From an uncultured Clostridia bacterium (lineage in GTDB: Bacteria > Bacillota > Clostridia > Oscillospirales > QAKW01), in NCBI GenBank assembly GCA_944387895.1, contig CALXGQ010000008.1, positions 51,845 to 115,844 of the forward strand: 64,000 nucleotides of DNA, given 5' to 3'. The notes beneath the pieces were generated by a model. It saw only the letters and a program-made list of their open reading frames with translations. It made no database searches and was not told the origin of the DNA. Shown in pieces: positions 36,124 through 44,633 of the stretch (positions are counted from its first letter, which is position 1; every line of letters starts with the position of its first letter). Made by a program: the position numbers and the translations under genes.

Positions 36124-39100
36124 CAGGTATTCGCCTCCTCCGGAACAGACAAATGATATTCGGAGCGTTTGCGCCAAATTTCATCATTTATTTGCTCATT
36201 ATAATAGATCAGCTTCTCACGCGGATTGGAATTATTGTTTGTTACGTTTCTAAAGGCGTTGATCAGGTTCCGGCCGACATAGTAGCCACCGACCAGTTCC
36301 GGAATCTCGCGCACCCATTCACGCTGCTCCTTGATTGCCTCCGCCTCGGAAAGCGACCACTTGATCTTATCAAAAGCCTCTACGTTGGAGGTGGTGTACC
36401 GCGCCACGGAACCGATCGCCATTTCGATCCGGTTGCCGTAATCAGCAGAGATATCGGCAGAGGTCCACCATTTCAGGAAGGTCCAGGCGTCCTCGAGCTT
36501 CTGCTCAGGATCGTCAGCCTGGTCGATGGTGCGGGAAACGATCATGCAGGCCGACATCCCCGTCGATTCTTCCGAACGGTCGATCACGCCGGTTTCTTCA
36601 TTCAGCATTCCGGGAATCGGAGCCACCTCCCACAAACCATTCAGCTCCGGAGCGGACTCCTGCAAATATGTAATGTTGGAATAGGCCTGCAGAACCAGCG
36701 GCATTTCACCGTTTCTGAAACGGGTATACCAGCTATAGTCGGTAGGCAGATCATACTGGAGGTAGTAGCGGGTCCACTTTTCAAACGCATTGATCGCGAA
36801 CTGTTCCGTAAAGTTAGTGACCGTGCCATCATCTTTATACGGAAGGTTTCCGCTCTGCAAAATGAAGGTATAGAATACGCCGCCGGTGGTCGGAGCGGTT
36901 TCCGCCAGATGGGAATCCAGGCCTACTGTCATGTTGTTTGCCTGGATGTACGGCAGGATATTATCAAAATCATCCCAGGTGTTCGGCACGCTGATCCCAA
37001 GCTCGGCAAAAATATCCGTGCGGTAGAACATCATGCTGAAGTTCTGGGTTTCCGGCAGAGCAAAGACTTCGCTGATCTCTTCCCCGTTTTCATCCGTGGT
37101 GCTCAGCGTATAGGGAACCATCGCATACTTGGTAAAGCGCTGGGTCACTTCCTCATAATCTTCAAACTGAGAAAGATCATAAACCGCGTCACGAACACCG
37201 AGGTTCATCGGCTCGGAACGGCCAACATGCAGCGCGATATCCGGACCGCGGCCGGCAATGATCGCCTTCGACAAAATGTTCAGGGGAACCAGGCCGACAT
37301 TGATGGAAATGTCCGTTTCCGGCGTAAAATAGTTATCGCACAGGGTTTTTAAAACCATCGCCTGATCTCGGCCGGTACCTACCCAAACAGTCAGGGTGCG
37401 TCCGCTTTCGCTGGCAGAACCGACGGAAGTGTAGTCATCAACGAAGGAGGACCAGAACGCGCGGATCTCATGGGTCATGTTTTCCCAGATATTGGCTGTC
37501 TGACGGGTCGCTCCGGTTCCGCTGCCGGTAAAAATGATTTTATCGATCTGAAGGGGCTGATTCCGCAGATCCAGCATCCAGGTACTGAGGGTACTGATAT
37601 TATCTTTAAAGGTAGAAAGACGATCGGGAATGGTATAGGGCTTTTCCAGAAAATCGCTGATCTGCTTTTTCAGCGTAGTGATGATCGAAGCGGATCCGAG
37701 AGTACCGTTGATCGCAATCACCTGCTCCTCAACGGTGGTCAGGTCTTCCAGGATCGTATTGAGCATATCGTTCAAACCTTCGATCTTGGTATCCAGCTCA
37801 TAATCGCGATAGGTATCCGGATTGGAACCGGTCACCATGATGATTTTCCGATAGAGATAGTTCATCTGGTAAACGATATCTTCCGCTTCGCGGCTGGTTT
37901 CAGCCATCGGGCCGATCACAACTTCCATCGAGAAGGTGTGGGTCCCTTTGGTCAGATAGAACTTATAATCGTAAGAATCACCGTTCTCGTCGGTTCCGCC
38001 GAGAACCTTATACTGATATCCGATGCCATAGGGGAATCCGACCACTGCAGCCTCGGCGAAAGGAACCTCACCATCGATCGTGATCTTGCGGTAAGAGGTG
38101 GAATCCTCAACATACGACTGACGGTAACGCACGCCGATCGTGTAATATCCATCTTCAGGGATGTCGATGGTCCAGTTTACGATCTGGCCGTTGGTATTCC
38201 AGTTCTCTCCGCCCAGAACATTCATCCGGGTCTTGCTGATGCTGTAGGGCGTTACCTTCGGATCGCTCCGATCATAGGCGGGCTGGATCAGAGATTCGCT
38301 CTTATCGTCATAGTCTTCCGTTTCCAGCGTATATTCCTGACTGGCATCAACAGCGCCCTGCGCGTCGTACATGGAAATATAGTCGGAATAGGAGATCGCT
38401 TCGCCGTCGTTATAAAAACGCAGAGAATCCAGCGCAAGGATCCCGGTGTTGAACTGCAGGGTAACGGTATGCGTGCCTTCTGTCAGATAAAATTTTACGG
38501 GATCATCAAAAACGCCGTCCGGATCGCGCAGCGGCTTGGTCAACCACTCAGCGTCTTCCACCTGTTTGGAATAAAGCTCATTGCCGATGGAATCCATCTG
38601 AGGCTCTTCGTCCTCATCCTTCCAGTTGCGCTTCAGTCCATAGCGATCCGCGTCGCTGTGAGGAAGCTCGCCGTCGATCAAAACAGCAAGTTCATAATCC
38701 TTGCCGTTTCCATCGCCCAGCAGCGGGAAGTAAACCATTTCAAGAGCGTACATTCCCGTCTGCGCGACGTTGATTGTGTATGTAAAGGAACCGGTTTCCG
38801 ACATCACCAAAACCTGATCACGTCCCTCGTAGGATGCCGCGCTCTCATAGGAGCCCGTGGCGGAAGTCACCTGATTCCCTTCCAACACAATTTCAGGAAG
38901 AACAACATCATCGGCTTCGTGCTCGGCATAGTAGTCCACGTATCTGCCGCTGCGGTAAAAGCCGACAACAGACACGGAGCTGGATGTATCGACTCCTTCC
39001 GGTGTTACGGTTTCGGCAGGAACGTATGGTTCCTCCTCCGCTGCATCTTCGGATGAGGAATCGGTTTCCCCTTCCGTTTCCTCGGTTTCTTCTGAGGTAA

Positions 39101-39218
39101 AGTCATAAAGCTCGTCTTCTGTATCGGCAAATACAGACAACATGGAAACAGCCATAACCAATACCATTATGGCCGCCAGAAAAGACCTCAGAAGAACGCT
39201 TACACTCTTGTCTTTCAT
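36123..39218 (-). CDS. Giant extracellular solute-binding protein with carbohydrate-binding-like domains
   Basis: 1031 residues, more than twice the size of usual sugar-binding proteins. An N-terminal signal/anchor (about 9-31, ends SVFA-DTED) lacks a lipobox Cys, which is odd for a Gram-positive binding protein. An acidic linker follows (about 35-70). Two beta-rich modules (about 78-275 and 280-450) contain phrases like FYLTEGTHTVTLQFN and FYLTKGTHTFSMEV, typical of CBM35/6-like domains. A helical spacer (about 455-560) follows, then a family 1 solute-binding domain (about 590-1000; TLTVWVGTGRDQ, GRGPDIALHVG, FLKWWTSADIS). Likely captures a polysaccharide fragment. First gene of the cluster; GGAGGTAG precedes the ATG. 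Confidence 0.9.
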   Translation of the reverse strand: MKDKSVSVLLRSFLAAIMVLVMAVSMLSVFADTEDELYDFTSEETEETEGETDSSSEDAAEEEPYVPAETVTPEGVDTSSSVSVVGFYRSGRYVDYYAEHEADDVVLPEIVLEGNQVTSATGSYESAASYEGRDQVLVMSETGSFTYTINVAQTGMYALEMVYFPLLGDGNGKDYELAVLIDGELPHSDADRYGLKRNWKDEDEEPQMDSIGNELYSKQVEDAEWLTKPLRDPDGVFDDPVKFYLTEGTHTVTLQFNTGILALDSLRFYNDGEAISYSDYISMYDAQGAVDASQEYTLETEDYDDKSESLIQPAYDRSDPKVTPYSISKTRMNVLGGENWNTNGQIVNWTIDIPEDGYYTIGVRYRQSYVEDSTSYRKITIDGEVPFAEAAVVGFPYGIGYQYKVLGGTDENGDSYDYKFYLTKGTHTFSMEVVIGPMAETSREAEDIVYQMNYLYRKIIMVTGSNPDTYRDYELDTKIEGLNDMLNTILEDLTTVEEQVIAINGTLGSASIITTLKKQISDFLEKPYTIPDRLSTFKDNISTLSTWMLDLRNQPLQIDKIIFTGSGTGATRQTANIWENMTHEIRAFWSSFVDDYTSVGSASESGRTLTVWVGTGRDQAMVLKTLCDNYFTPETDISINVGLVPLNILSKAIIAGRGPDIALHVGRSEPMNLGVRDAVYDLSQFEDYEEVTQRFTKYAMVPYTLSTTDENGEEISEVFALPETQNFSMMFYRTDIFAELGISVPNTWDDFDNILPYIQANNMTVGLDSHLAETAPTTGGVFYTFILQSGNLPYKDDGTVTNFTEQFAINAFEKWTRYYLQYDLPTDYSWYTRFRNGEMPLVLQAYSNITYLQESAPELNGLWEVAPIPGMLNEETGVIDRSEESTGMSACMIVSRTIDQADDPEQKLEDAWTFLKWWTSADISADYGNRIEMAIGSVARYTTSNVEAFDKIKWSLSEAEAIKEQREWVREIPELVGGYYVGRNLINAFRNVTNNNSNPREKLIYYNEQINDEIWRKRSEYHLSVPEEANT

Positions 39219-39341
39219 AAGCTACCTCCATTTTAGATTGATCCGCACTTCGAACAACGTACAATTGCGTATGACAACAGCCGTATATTGAACAAAATAT
39301 ACAAAAAAGAATTGTGCGTTTTTCTCCATACTATCGGATTG

Positions 39342-39370
39342 ATTATAGCATATTACCTATAAGATTTCAA
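39342..39370 (-). promoter_or_regulatory. Promoter of the carbohydrate ABC cluster
   Basis: Minus strand TTGAAA (39370-39365), 17-base spacer, TATAAT (39347-39342). The leader of about 115 bases to the ATG at 39218 contains TATACGG...CATACGCAATTG...GTACGTTG, repeated TACG-type elements that may be operator sites. No local regulator gene is present. Confidence 0.78.
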
Positions 39371-39465
39371 TATTTTTTTTAATAATTTACAAATAAAAGG
39401 TAAAAAAACTTTTTATTACTTGCTTTTTTGAAAACAAAATGAAAATTTTATTGTGCATATTAAAC

Positions 39466-39503
39466 AAAAACGCTGCTTATAAAAATTCTAAAGCAGCGTT
39501 TTT
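39466..39503. terminator. Terminator downstream of pncB
   Basis: AAAAACGCTGCTT (39466-39478) pairs with AAGCAGCGTTTTT (39491-39503). The flanking A and T runs make it usable from either side. Confidence 0.88.
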
Positions 39504-39522
39504 GGTTATTTCGTACATTTGC

Positions 39523-40962
39523 TTAATGTGTTTTCAAAAGATCATTTTTGATTTTCCAAAGCTTCATGGAATAATCGACATAGTATTCATGGGGATTTTC
39601 AAAGCGTTTGACTTCGTCCCAGAGATAGGATAGCTGCTCCAGGCAGTAGCTGCGAATCTCCTGGGTGGAGGGCGCCTGATACACAAGCTCGCCCTGGACG
39701 AAAATGGGCTTGAGAAGCGGTTCCGCTCTGTAATCCGCAACCACTTTTTCCTTCCAGGTGTGCACCGGGTCAAAGAGGGTATACGGTTTGCTTTCGTCGA
39801 TGACCTCATCACGCAGAGTGATCAGATCGGCAATCGCCATTCCGCTGTCTTTGGAGAAAAAACGGTAAAGCTGCTTGAAGCAGGGCGTGGTGATCTTTTC
39901 GATGTTTTCCGAAATCTTGATTTTCGGAATGATCGTGCCGTCCTCTTTTTCAACGCCGACCAGCTTATAGACGCCGCCGAAAACCGATTCGCTCCGCGAG
40001 GTGATCAGCCTTTCCCCCACCCCAAACAGATCGATCTGAGCGCCCTGCATGATGCAGTCGCGGATAATATACTCGTCCAACGAATTGGATACCATGATCT
40101 TGCAGTCCGGATAGCCCGCCTCGTCCAGCACTTTGCGGATTTTTTTGGATAAATAGGTGATATCGCCCGAATCGATCCGCACCGCCACCGGGCGGCACCC
40201 CATCGGCTTCAGAACCTCGTCAAAGCAGCGGATCGCATTGGGGAGCCCGGATTTCATCACGTTGAAGGTATCGATCAGCAGCGTGCAGGCACGGGGATAA
40301 TTACGCGCATAGGCGGCAAAGGCCTCATATTCGCTGGGAAAGCTCTGAACCCAGCTATGGGCCATCGTTCCGGCGCTGGGCACACCGTAAAGCTTATCGC
40401 AAAGGGTGTTGGAAGTGCCGGTGCACCCCGCTATATAGGCAGCGCGCGCCCCCATCACCGACGCCGCCGTGCCATGGGCGCGCCGCGCGCCAAATTCGCT
40501 GACGCCGCGCCCGTCCGCCGCCCGCACGATTCTGGAAGCTTTGGTCGCGATCAGGCTCTGATGATTCAACGTCAAAAGAATCATCGTTTCCAGAAGCTGC
40601 GCCTGAATGGCGGGGCCGCGCACCGTGAGAATCGGTTCGCCCGGGAAAACCGGCGTTCCTTCCGGAACGGCATAAACATCGCAGGTAAATCTGAAATTGC
40701 GGAGATATTCCAAAAAGCCCTCGGAAAACAGACCTTTGCTCCGCAAAAATTCAACACTCTCTTCAGAATAAGACAAATTGGAAAGATATTGGATCACCTG
40801 ATCCAAACCGCAGCAGATGGCATAGCCGCCCCGGTCGGGGATCCGGCGAAAAAACACATCAAAGTAGACGATCTCATCGCCCTTCCCTTCATTATAATAG
40901 CCATTGCTCATTGTAAACTCGTAAAAATCATTCAGCAGGCTCAGTTCAAAAGCGTTATCCAT
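39523..40962 (-). CDS. pncB: Nicotinate phosphoribosyltransferase
   Basis: Salvages nicotinate to nicotinate mononucleotide with PRPP and ATP, feeding NAD+ synthesis (nadE at 10 kb). 479 residues. Family features: LLNDFYEFTMSNGYY near the N terminus, EFGARRAHG with the conserved His/Arg, and SGDITYLSKKIR, the phosphoribosyl-binding region. GGAGGAG is three bases before the ATG at 40962; the nine extra upstream residues in frame are not supported. It stands alone between the ABC cluster and the divergent hppA. Confidence 0.95.
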   Translation of the reverse strand: MDNAFELSLLNDFYEFTMSNGYYNEGKGDEIVYFDVFFRRIPDRGGYAICCGLDQVIQYLSNLSYSEESVEFLRSKGLFSEGFLEYLRNFRFTCDVYAVPEGTPVFPGEPILTVRGPAIQAQLLETMILLTLNHQSLIATKASRIVRAADGRGVSEFGARRAHGTAASVMGARAAYIAGCTGTSNTLCDKLYGVPSAGTMAHSWVQSFPSEYEAFAAYARNYPRACTLLIDTFNVMKSGLPNAIRCFDEVLKPMGCRPVAVRIDSGDITYLSKKIRKVLDEAGYPDCKIMVSNSLDEYIIRDCIMQGAQIDLFGVGERLITSRSESVFGGVYKLVGVEKEDGTIIPKIKISENIEKITTPCFKQLYRFFSKDSGMAIADLITLRDEVIDESKPYTLFDPVHTWKEKVVADYRAEPLLKPIFVQGELVYQAPSTQEIRSYCLEQLSYLWDEVKRFENPHEYYVDYSMKLWKIKNDLLKTH

Positions 40963-41127
40963 ATTCTCCTCCAAACAGTAAAAAAACAATATCTTTTACC
41001 CGGCGGCAGAAAAAATACACCGAAACTTCAACGCGCCGTTCGTTTTCGATCATTATACCACAAATATTCCAATAATCAAACATTATTCCGGCAAAACCAA
41101 GTATTTTTTTCAATCGTTATTTTTTCC

Positions 41128-41156
41128 TTGAATCTGATTCAATATTATGATATCAT
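41128..41156 (+). promoter_or_regulatory. Promoter of hppA
   Basis: TTGAAT (41128-41133), 17-base spacer, TATCAT (41151-41156). AGAAAGGA then precedes the ATG at 41192. Confidence 0.65.
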
Positions 41157-41191
41157 TAAATTAAACAATCAATAGAAAGGAATGCAGACCT

Positions 41192-43294
41192 ATGCCGAAT
41201 TTTGAAAGTATCCTGTTTATTTTCATCCTTGCATCCTCTGTTTTTGCTTTGCTCTTTGCCCTCTTTTCCACCAGAAAAGTCCTGCGGTTCCAGGAAGGGA
41301 CCCATATGATGAAGCACATTTCCGCTTCCATCAGAAAAGGGGCGAACGCCTATCTGAAAAGGCAGTATTCCATCGTTTCCATCTTTTTTATTTGTATGTT
41401 TCTGATTTTGATCTGTATGGCCGCCTTCGGGCTGCTCACCTGGTTCGTGCCCTTTGCTTTCCTGACGGGCGGATTTTTTTCAGGTCTTTCCGGCTTCATC
41501 GGCATGCGCATCGCCACCGCCTCCAACAGCCGCACAGCCAACGCCTGCTGCGAAGGGCTGAACCGTGGGCTGCGCGTTGCGTTCTCTGCCGGCTCCGTCA
41601 TGGGCTTCACCGTTGTTGGACTGGGACTTTTGGACATCTCCCTCTGGTTCCTGCTGCTCAAATTTGTGTTCAAGCTTGAAGTGTCGGCCATCGCAAGCGC
41701 GATGCTGACCTTTGGCATGGGCGCCTCCTCCATGGCCCTTTTCGCCCGCGTCGGCGGCGGAATCTTTACAAAAGCCGCAGACGTTGGCGCCGATCTGGTC
41801 GGCAAGGTGGAGGCGGGAATCCCGGAGGACGATCCGCGCAATCCTGCGGTCATTGCCGATAACGTTGGCGATAACGTGGGGGACGTTGCCGGAATGGGCG
41901 CCGATCTTTATGAATCCTATGTCGGCTCCATCATTTCCGCTTCCGCTTTGGGCGTAGCGGCGTTCGGCGGCGATATCAAGGCGATGGCGCTTCCGATGAT
42001 GATGGCGGCCATCGGCATTATCGCCTCCATCCTCGGCACCTTTCTGGTGCGCACCAAAGAAAACGCCACGCAGAAAAATCTGCTCCGCGCCCTCAGCCGC
42101 GGCACCAATTTCAGCGCCGCCATTATCGCCATAGCGGCCCTTCCTCTTGTTTGGGGCCTGCTGGGCAGAGAAAACATCGGCCTTTATTTTGCCGTGCTCG
42201 CCGGGCTGATCGCCGGCGTCCTCATCGGGCAATCGACCGAATATTTCACCTCCGATACCTATCGTCCCACCAAAAATCTCGCCGCCAATTCTGAAACCGG
42301 TTCGGCGACCATCATCATCGGCGGCATTTCTCTGGGAATGCTCTCCACCGTGCTGCCCATTCTGATCATTTCCGTCTGCGTGCTCTTTGCTTACTTTATC
42401 GCCGGAGGTATTTCCGACACCAACGCCAGCATGGGCATTTACGGCATCGCCCTGGCCGCGGTCGGCATGCTTTCGACCCTCGGTATCACCCTGGCCACCG
42501 ACGCCTATGGCCCGGTAGCCGACAATGCCGGCGGCATTGCCGAAATGGCCGGCCTGGATCCGGAAGTGCGCCGCCGCACCGACGCTCTGGACGCGCTGGG
42601 CAACACCACCGCCGCCACCGGGAAAGGATTTGCTATCGGCTCCGCCGCCCTGACCGCTCTGGCTCTGATGGCATCCTACGTAGACAAAGTCAGCGGAATT
42701 GAAGGCGGCGCGGAAAAGATCGCCCATCTCGATCTGATGAACCCCACCGTTTTGATCGGCCTTTTCATCGGCGCCTGTCTGCCCTTTGTTTTTGCGGCTC
42801 TCACCATGAGCTCCGTTGGGAAAGCGGCGCAGTCCATCGTTTTGGAAGTGCGCCGTCAATTCCGGGAAATAACCGGCCTGATGGAAGGAAAAGCCGATCC
42901 CGATTATGCCGCCTGCGTGGATCTCTGCACAAAATCCAGCCTGCGTGAAATGATTCTTCCCACCGTTGTGGCAATCGTCGTGCCGGTTCTGGTCGGCTTG
43001 GTTCTCGGCTGTTCCGGCGTAGTCGGTATGCTGGCCGGCGCCACTGTATCCGGCTTCCTTCTCGCCGTATTCATGTCCAACTCCGGAGGTGCCTGGGACA
43101 ACGCAAAAAAATATATCGAAGCCGGGCAGCACGGCGGAAAAGGCTCTAAGCAGCACAAAGCCGCTGTGGTCGGCGATACGGTCGGCGACCCCTTTAAAGA
43201 CACCGCCGGCCCCTCCATCAACATCCTCATCAAGCTGCTTTCCATGGTATCGATCGTATTTGCCGCATTGGTCGTCCATTTCAGTATTTTCTAA
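41192..43294 (+). CDS. hppA: Membrane pyrophosphatase, K+-dependent, probably Na+-pumping
   Basis: Couples pyrophosphate hydrolysis to ion export. 700 residues with about 16 helices. Visible motifs: DVGADLVGKVE, DNVGDNVGDVAGMGADLYES, DAYGPVADNAGGIAEM, GNTTAATGKGFAIGSAAL and GDTVGDPFKDTAGPSIN. The Ala in GNTTAATGKG marks the K+-dependent subgroup (K+-independent enzymes have Lys there). The Glu of GADLYES corresponds to the ion-gate Glu typical of Na+-translocating forms. Both conclusions follow from published family rules, not from assay. It has its own promoter and terminator. Confidence 0.95.
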   Translation: MPNFESILFIFILASSVFALLFALFSTRKVLRFQEGTHMMKHISASIRKGANAYLKRQYSIVSIFFICMFLILICMAAFGLLTWFVPFAFLTGGFFSGLSGFIGMRIATASNSRTANACCEGLNRGLRVAFSAGSVMGFTVVGLGLLDISLWFLLLKFVFKLEVSAIASAMLTFGMGASSMALFARVGGGIFTKAADVGADLVGKVEAGIPEDDPRNPAVIADNVGDNVGDVAGMGADLYESYVGSIISASALGVAAFGGDIKAMALPMMMAAIGIIASILGTFLVRTKENATQKNLLRALSRGTNFSAAIIAIAALPLVWGLLGRENIGLYFAVLAGLIAGVLIGQSTEYFTSDTYRPTKNLAANSETGSATIIIGGISLGMLSTVLPILIISVCVLFAYFIAGGISDTNASMGIYGIALAAVGMLSTLGITLATDAYGPVADNAGGIAEMAGLDPEVRRRTDALDALGNTTAATGKGFAIGSAALTALALMASYVDKVSGIEGGAEKIAHLDLMNPTVLIGLFIGACLPFVFAALTMSSVGKAAQSIVLEVRRQFREITGLMEGKADPDYAACVDLCTKSSLREMILPTVVAIVVPVLVGLVLGCSGVVGMLAGATVSGFLLAVFMSNSGGAWDNAKKYIEAGQHGGKGSKQHKAAVVGDTVGDPFKDTAGPSINILIKLLSMVSIVFAALVVHFSIF

Positions 43295-43345
43295 TTTGGC
43301 GTCCACAGCCGCAATAAAGCCGGTTGGAAAAAACGGTATCCATCC

Positions 43346-43389
43346 AAAAACGCAGCGCAAGCAGATTTCCTGCTCGCGCTGCGTTTTTC
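43346..43389. terminator. Terminator between hppA and the Gfo/Idh gene
   Basis: AAAAACGCAGCGC pairs with GCGCTGCGTTTTT, with an inner CAG/CTG stem around ATTTC. It serves both converging genes. Confidence 0.9.
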
Positions 43390-43450
43390 TGATTCATATA
43401 TCAAACCGGCAGGGGAAACTTCGCCGCAACGGAGCTTGCCCGTCCGGCAG

Positions 43451-44623
43451 CTACCAACGCACCTGCCACCGGGCGCTGTAGTCCCCTTTCCCGACCTGGG
43501 CGGAACCAGCCTCCTTTTTAGGGGAAGCTGCCGCGCGGGCAGCCAGCGCACGGTCAAAAAGATCCGTATCCGGCGGGAGCGCAACCCAGCGATCCTCCCA
43601 TGCGGAAAGATACGCAGCGTTGCAGAGCGCCACCTCGTTGACCGCATCGCGCCCGTCGCTGATCAAAGGCGCGCCCTTTAAAATATGATCGACAAAGTTC
43701 TGCAACATCACCCCATGAGGATTTGAAACGCCAGGAAAGCTCATTTCTTCATATTCCATGGGGATCCGCGCAAAGGAATCGGCGCTTTTGAAGCAGACCT
43801 CCCGTTCCGGTTCCTGCAGCCTCCAGAGCTTCAGCTTCCCGGATTCCAGCAAGAGCTTTCCCCGATCCCCGGCGATTTCAAGCCGGTTGGTTCCGGGATA
43901 TTCCCCGGTCGACGCATGGAAAAACGCCGTCGCGCCGTTTTTATACGCGCCGCAGATCATCGCTTCATCCTCAACCTCGATATGGTGATACCGGCCGGTT
44001 CCGCAAAAGGCCCGCACACGTTCTGGCATCCCAAAGATCCATTGCCACAAATCCAGATTATGAGGCGCCTGATTCATCAGAACGCCGCCGCCTTCGCCGC
44101 TCCAGGTGGCGCGCCATGCGCCGCTGTCGTAATACTTTTGCGTTCGATACCAGTTGGTAACAATCCAGTTCAGGCGTTTCGGCACACCGATTTTTCCGCT
44201 CTGCACCAGCTCCCGCGCTTTAATAAAGAGGGGGTCGGTACGCTGATTGAACATCACGCAGAAGGCCTTTTTACTCTCTGCGGCCGCCCGGGCAAAGGCC
44301 TGCGCCGCGCTCAGGCGAACCGCCATCGGTTTTTCCGATAAAACGTGCAGACCCCGGGCAAAGGCCCTGATGCCGATTTCAGGATGGTCGTAATGGGGCG
44401 TTGCGATCACAACCGCGTCGCAGAGCGCCGATTCCAGCAGCTGCTCCGCGTCTTCAAAAACCGGAACCTCCGGAAACTGCGCGTGCAGTTCCGCGCGGCG
44501 CTGGGGGTCGATATCGCATAACGCCACCAGCAGGGCGCCTTCCGTTTTCCCTTCAAACAAATGCCTGGCGTGAGCCGTTCCCATTGCGCCGGCGCCGATC
44601 ACGCCGATCCGTACCTTCTCCAT
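43451..44623 (-). CDS. Gfo/Idh/MocA-family oxidoreductase, paralog 1
   Basis: NAD(P)-dependent sugar or inositol dehydrogenase fold, 390 residues. The N-terminal Rossmann motif is RIGVIGAGAMGTAHARHL, with SEKPMAV as the conserved EKP active-site strand. The C-terminal alpha/beta domain includes GGVLMNQAPHNLDLW with the catalytic His (N/H-x-x-H-x-x-D). It shares wide stretches with the gene just upstream (DSG-WRAT, GEGGGVL-NQ-PH-LDL, E-PGTNR-E), so the two arose by tandem duplication. GAGGAG precedes the ATG, only 10 bases after the paralog's stop. Substrate unknown; the operon suggests a sugar acid or amino-sugar. Confidence 0.88.
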   Translation of the reverse strand: MEKVRIGVIGAGAMGTAHARHLFEGKTEGALLVALCDIDPQRRAELHAQFPEVPVFEDAEQLLESALCDAVVIATPHYDHPEIGIRAFARGLHVLSEKPMAVRLSAAQAFARAAAESKKAFCVMFNQRTDPLFIKARELVQSGKIGVPKRLNWIVTNWYRTQKYYDSGAWRATWSGEGGGVLMNQAPHNLDLWQWIFGMPERVRAFCGTGRYHHIEVEDEAMICGAYKNGATAFFHASTGEYPGTNRLEIAGDRGKLLLESGKLKLWRLQEPEREVCFKSADSFARIPMEYEEMSFPGVSNPHGVMLQNFVDHILKGAPLISDGRDAVNEVALCNAAYLSAWEDRWVALPPDTDLFDRALAARAAASPKKEAGSAQVGKGDYSARWQVRW

Positions 44624-44633
44624 GCCCGGCTCC

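Noticed and set aside
41480..43360. A 626-codon open frame antisense to hppA
   Set aside because: It mirrors the codon pattern of a certain gene, has no family resemblance, is dominated by Gly/His/Asp/Asn runs typical of antisense reading, and has no ribosome site.
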